Part shown: in pieces, positions 5,275-5,279 of the stretch | Layout: every line of letters starts with the position of its first letter | Position numbering within the stretch: the stretch's first letter is position 1 | Assembly (NCBI GenBank): GCA_965178525.1 | Contig: CBCXVS010000403.1 | Coordinates: 1-5,279, forward strand | Direction: 5' to 3' | Source of the DNA: CBCXVS01 sp965178525 | GTDB taxonomy: Bacteria; Tectomicrobia; Entotheonellia; Entotheonellales; Entotheonellaceae | DNA length: 5,279 bases | Notes under the pieces: generated by a model | The model's database searches: none | What the model was told of the DNA's origin: nothing | Seen by the model: the letters and a program-made list of their open reading frames with translations, nothing else | Position numbers and translations under genes: made by a program

Positions 5275-5279
5275 ATGAG
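5275..5279 (+). CDS. Start of a downstream gene, cut by the window edge
   Basis: ATG at 5275-5277 is preceded by GAGGGGG (5261-5267) at a spacing of 7 nt, a good ribosome-binding arrangement. Only the first codon and part of the second are present, so nothing can be said about the product. The 59-bp gap and shared strand suggest it is co-transcribed with the secreted protein. Another ATG at 5259 is possible in a different frame but has no upstream Shine-Dalgarno site. Confidence 0.45.

Overview
The window carries three intact metabolic genes, one clearly broken transporter gene, one small secreted-protein gene of unknown function and the first bases of a further gene. Short repeat-like sequences lie between them. 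The sequence is moderately GC-rich by eye, with Shine-Dalgarno sites of the AGGAGG type and ordinary bacterial codon use. Luciferase-like monooxygenase, aldo/keto reductase and SMP-30 lactonase genes side by side, with degenerate GC-rich intergenic repeats, suggest a large genome of a metabolically versatile environmental bacterium (for example an uncultured proteobacterium or a Tectomicrobia/Entotheonella-like lineage). That placement is inference; nothing here fixes a taxon.

Layout. Bases 1-60 are non-coding sequence with a hairpin, possibly the end of an inserted element. Bases 54-800 (minus strand) are a pseudogene of a DppB-type peptide/nickel ABC transporter permease. It has two internal frameshifts, a start region replaced by a G/C-rich palindromic repeat (about 807-840), and a 3' end cut off before the usual terminal segment. 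Directly upstream on the same strand is a complete LLM-class flavin-dependent oxidoreductase (870-1958). A 264-bp divergent intergenic region (1959-2222) holds a perfect GTATC-A-GATAC palindrome, a degenerate 10-bp-period repeat, an inverted partner of that repeat and an extended -10 promoter. The plus strand then carries an aldo/keto reductase (2223-3164) and an SMP-30/gluconolactonase-type hydrolase (3266-4168), 101 bp apart, the second with its own strong Shine-Dalgarno site and a possible promoter. The SMP-30 stop codon runs into a perfect four-tract G-quadruplex motif with C-rich complementary repeats after it. About 490 bp without a convincing gene follow, then a secreted 166-aa protein (4715-5215) and the start of a further gene at 5275.

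Taken together, the oxidoreductase, the reductase and the lactonase could act in sequence on a small organic substrate (oxygenation, carbonyl reduction, lactone opening), with the lost permease once supplying uptake. This is a hypothesis from gene content only. No mobile-element gene, RNA gene, CRISPR array or defence system is visible, and I do not see a clearly new biological system. The most noteworthy items are the multiply broken permease bounded by non-native sequence, the G-quadruplex fused to a stop codon, and the unassigned secreted protein with its long untranslated-looking leader.
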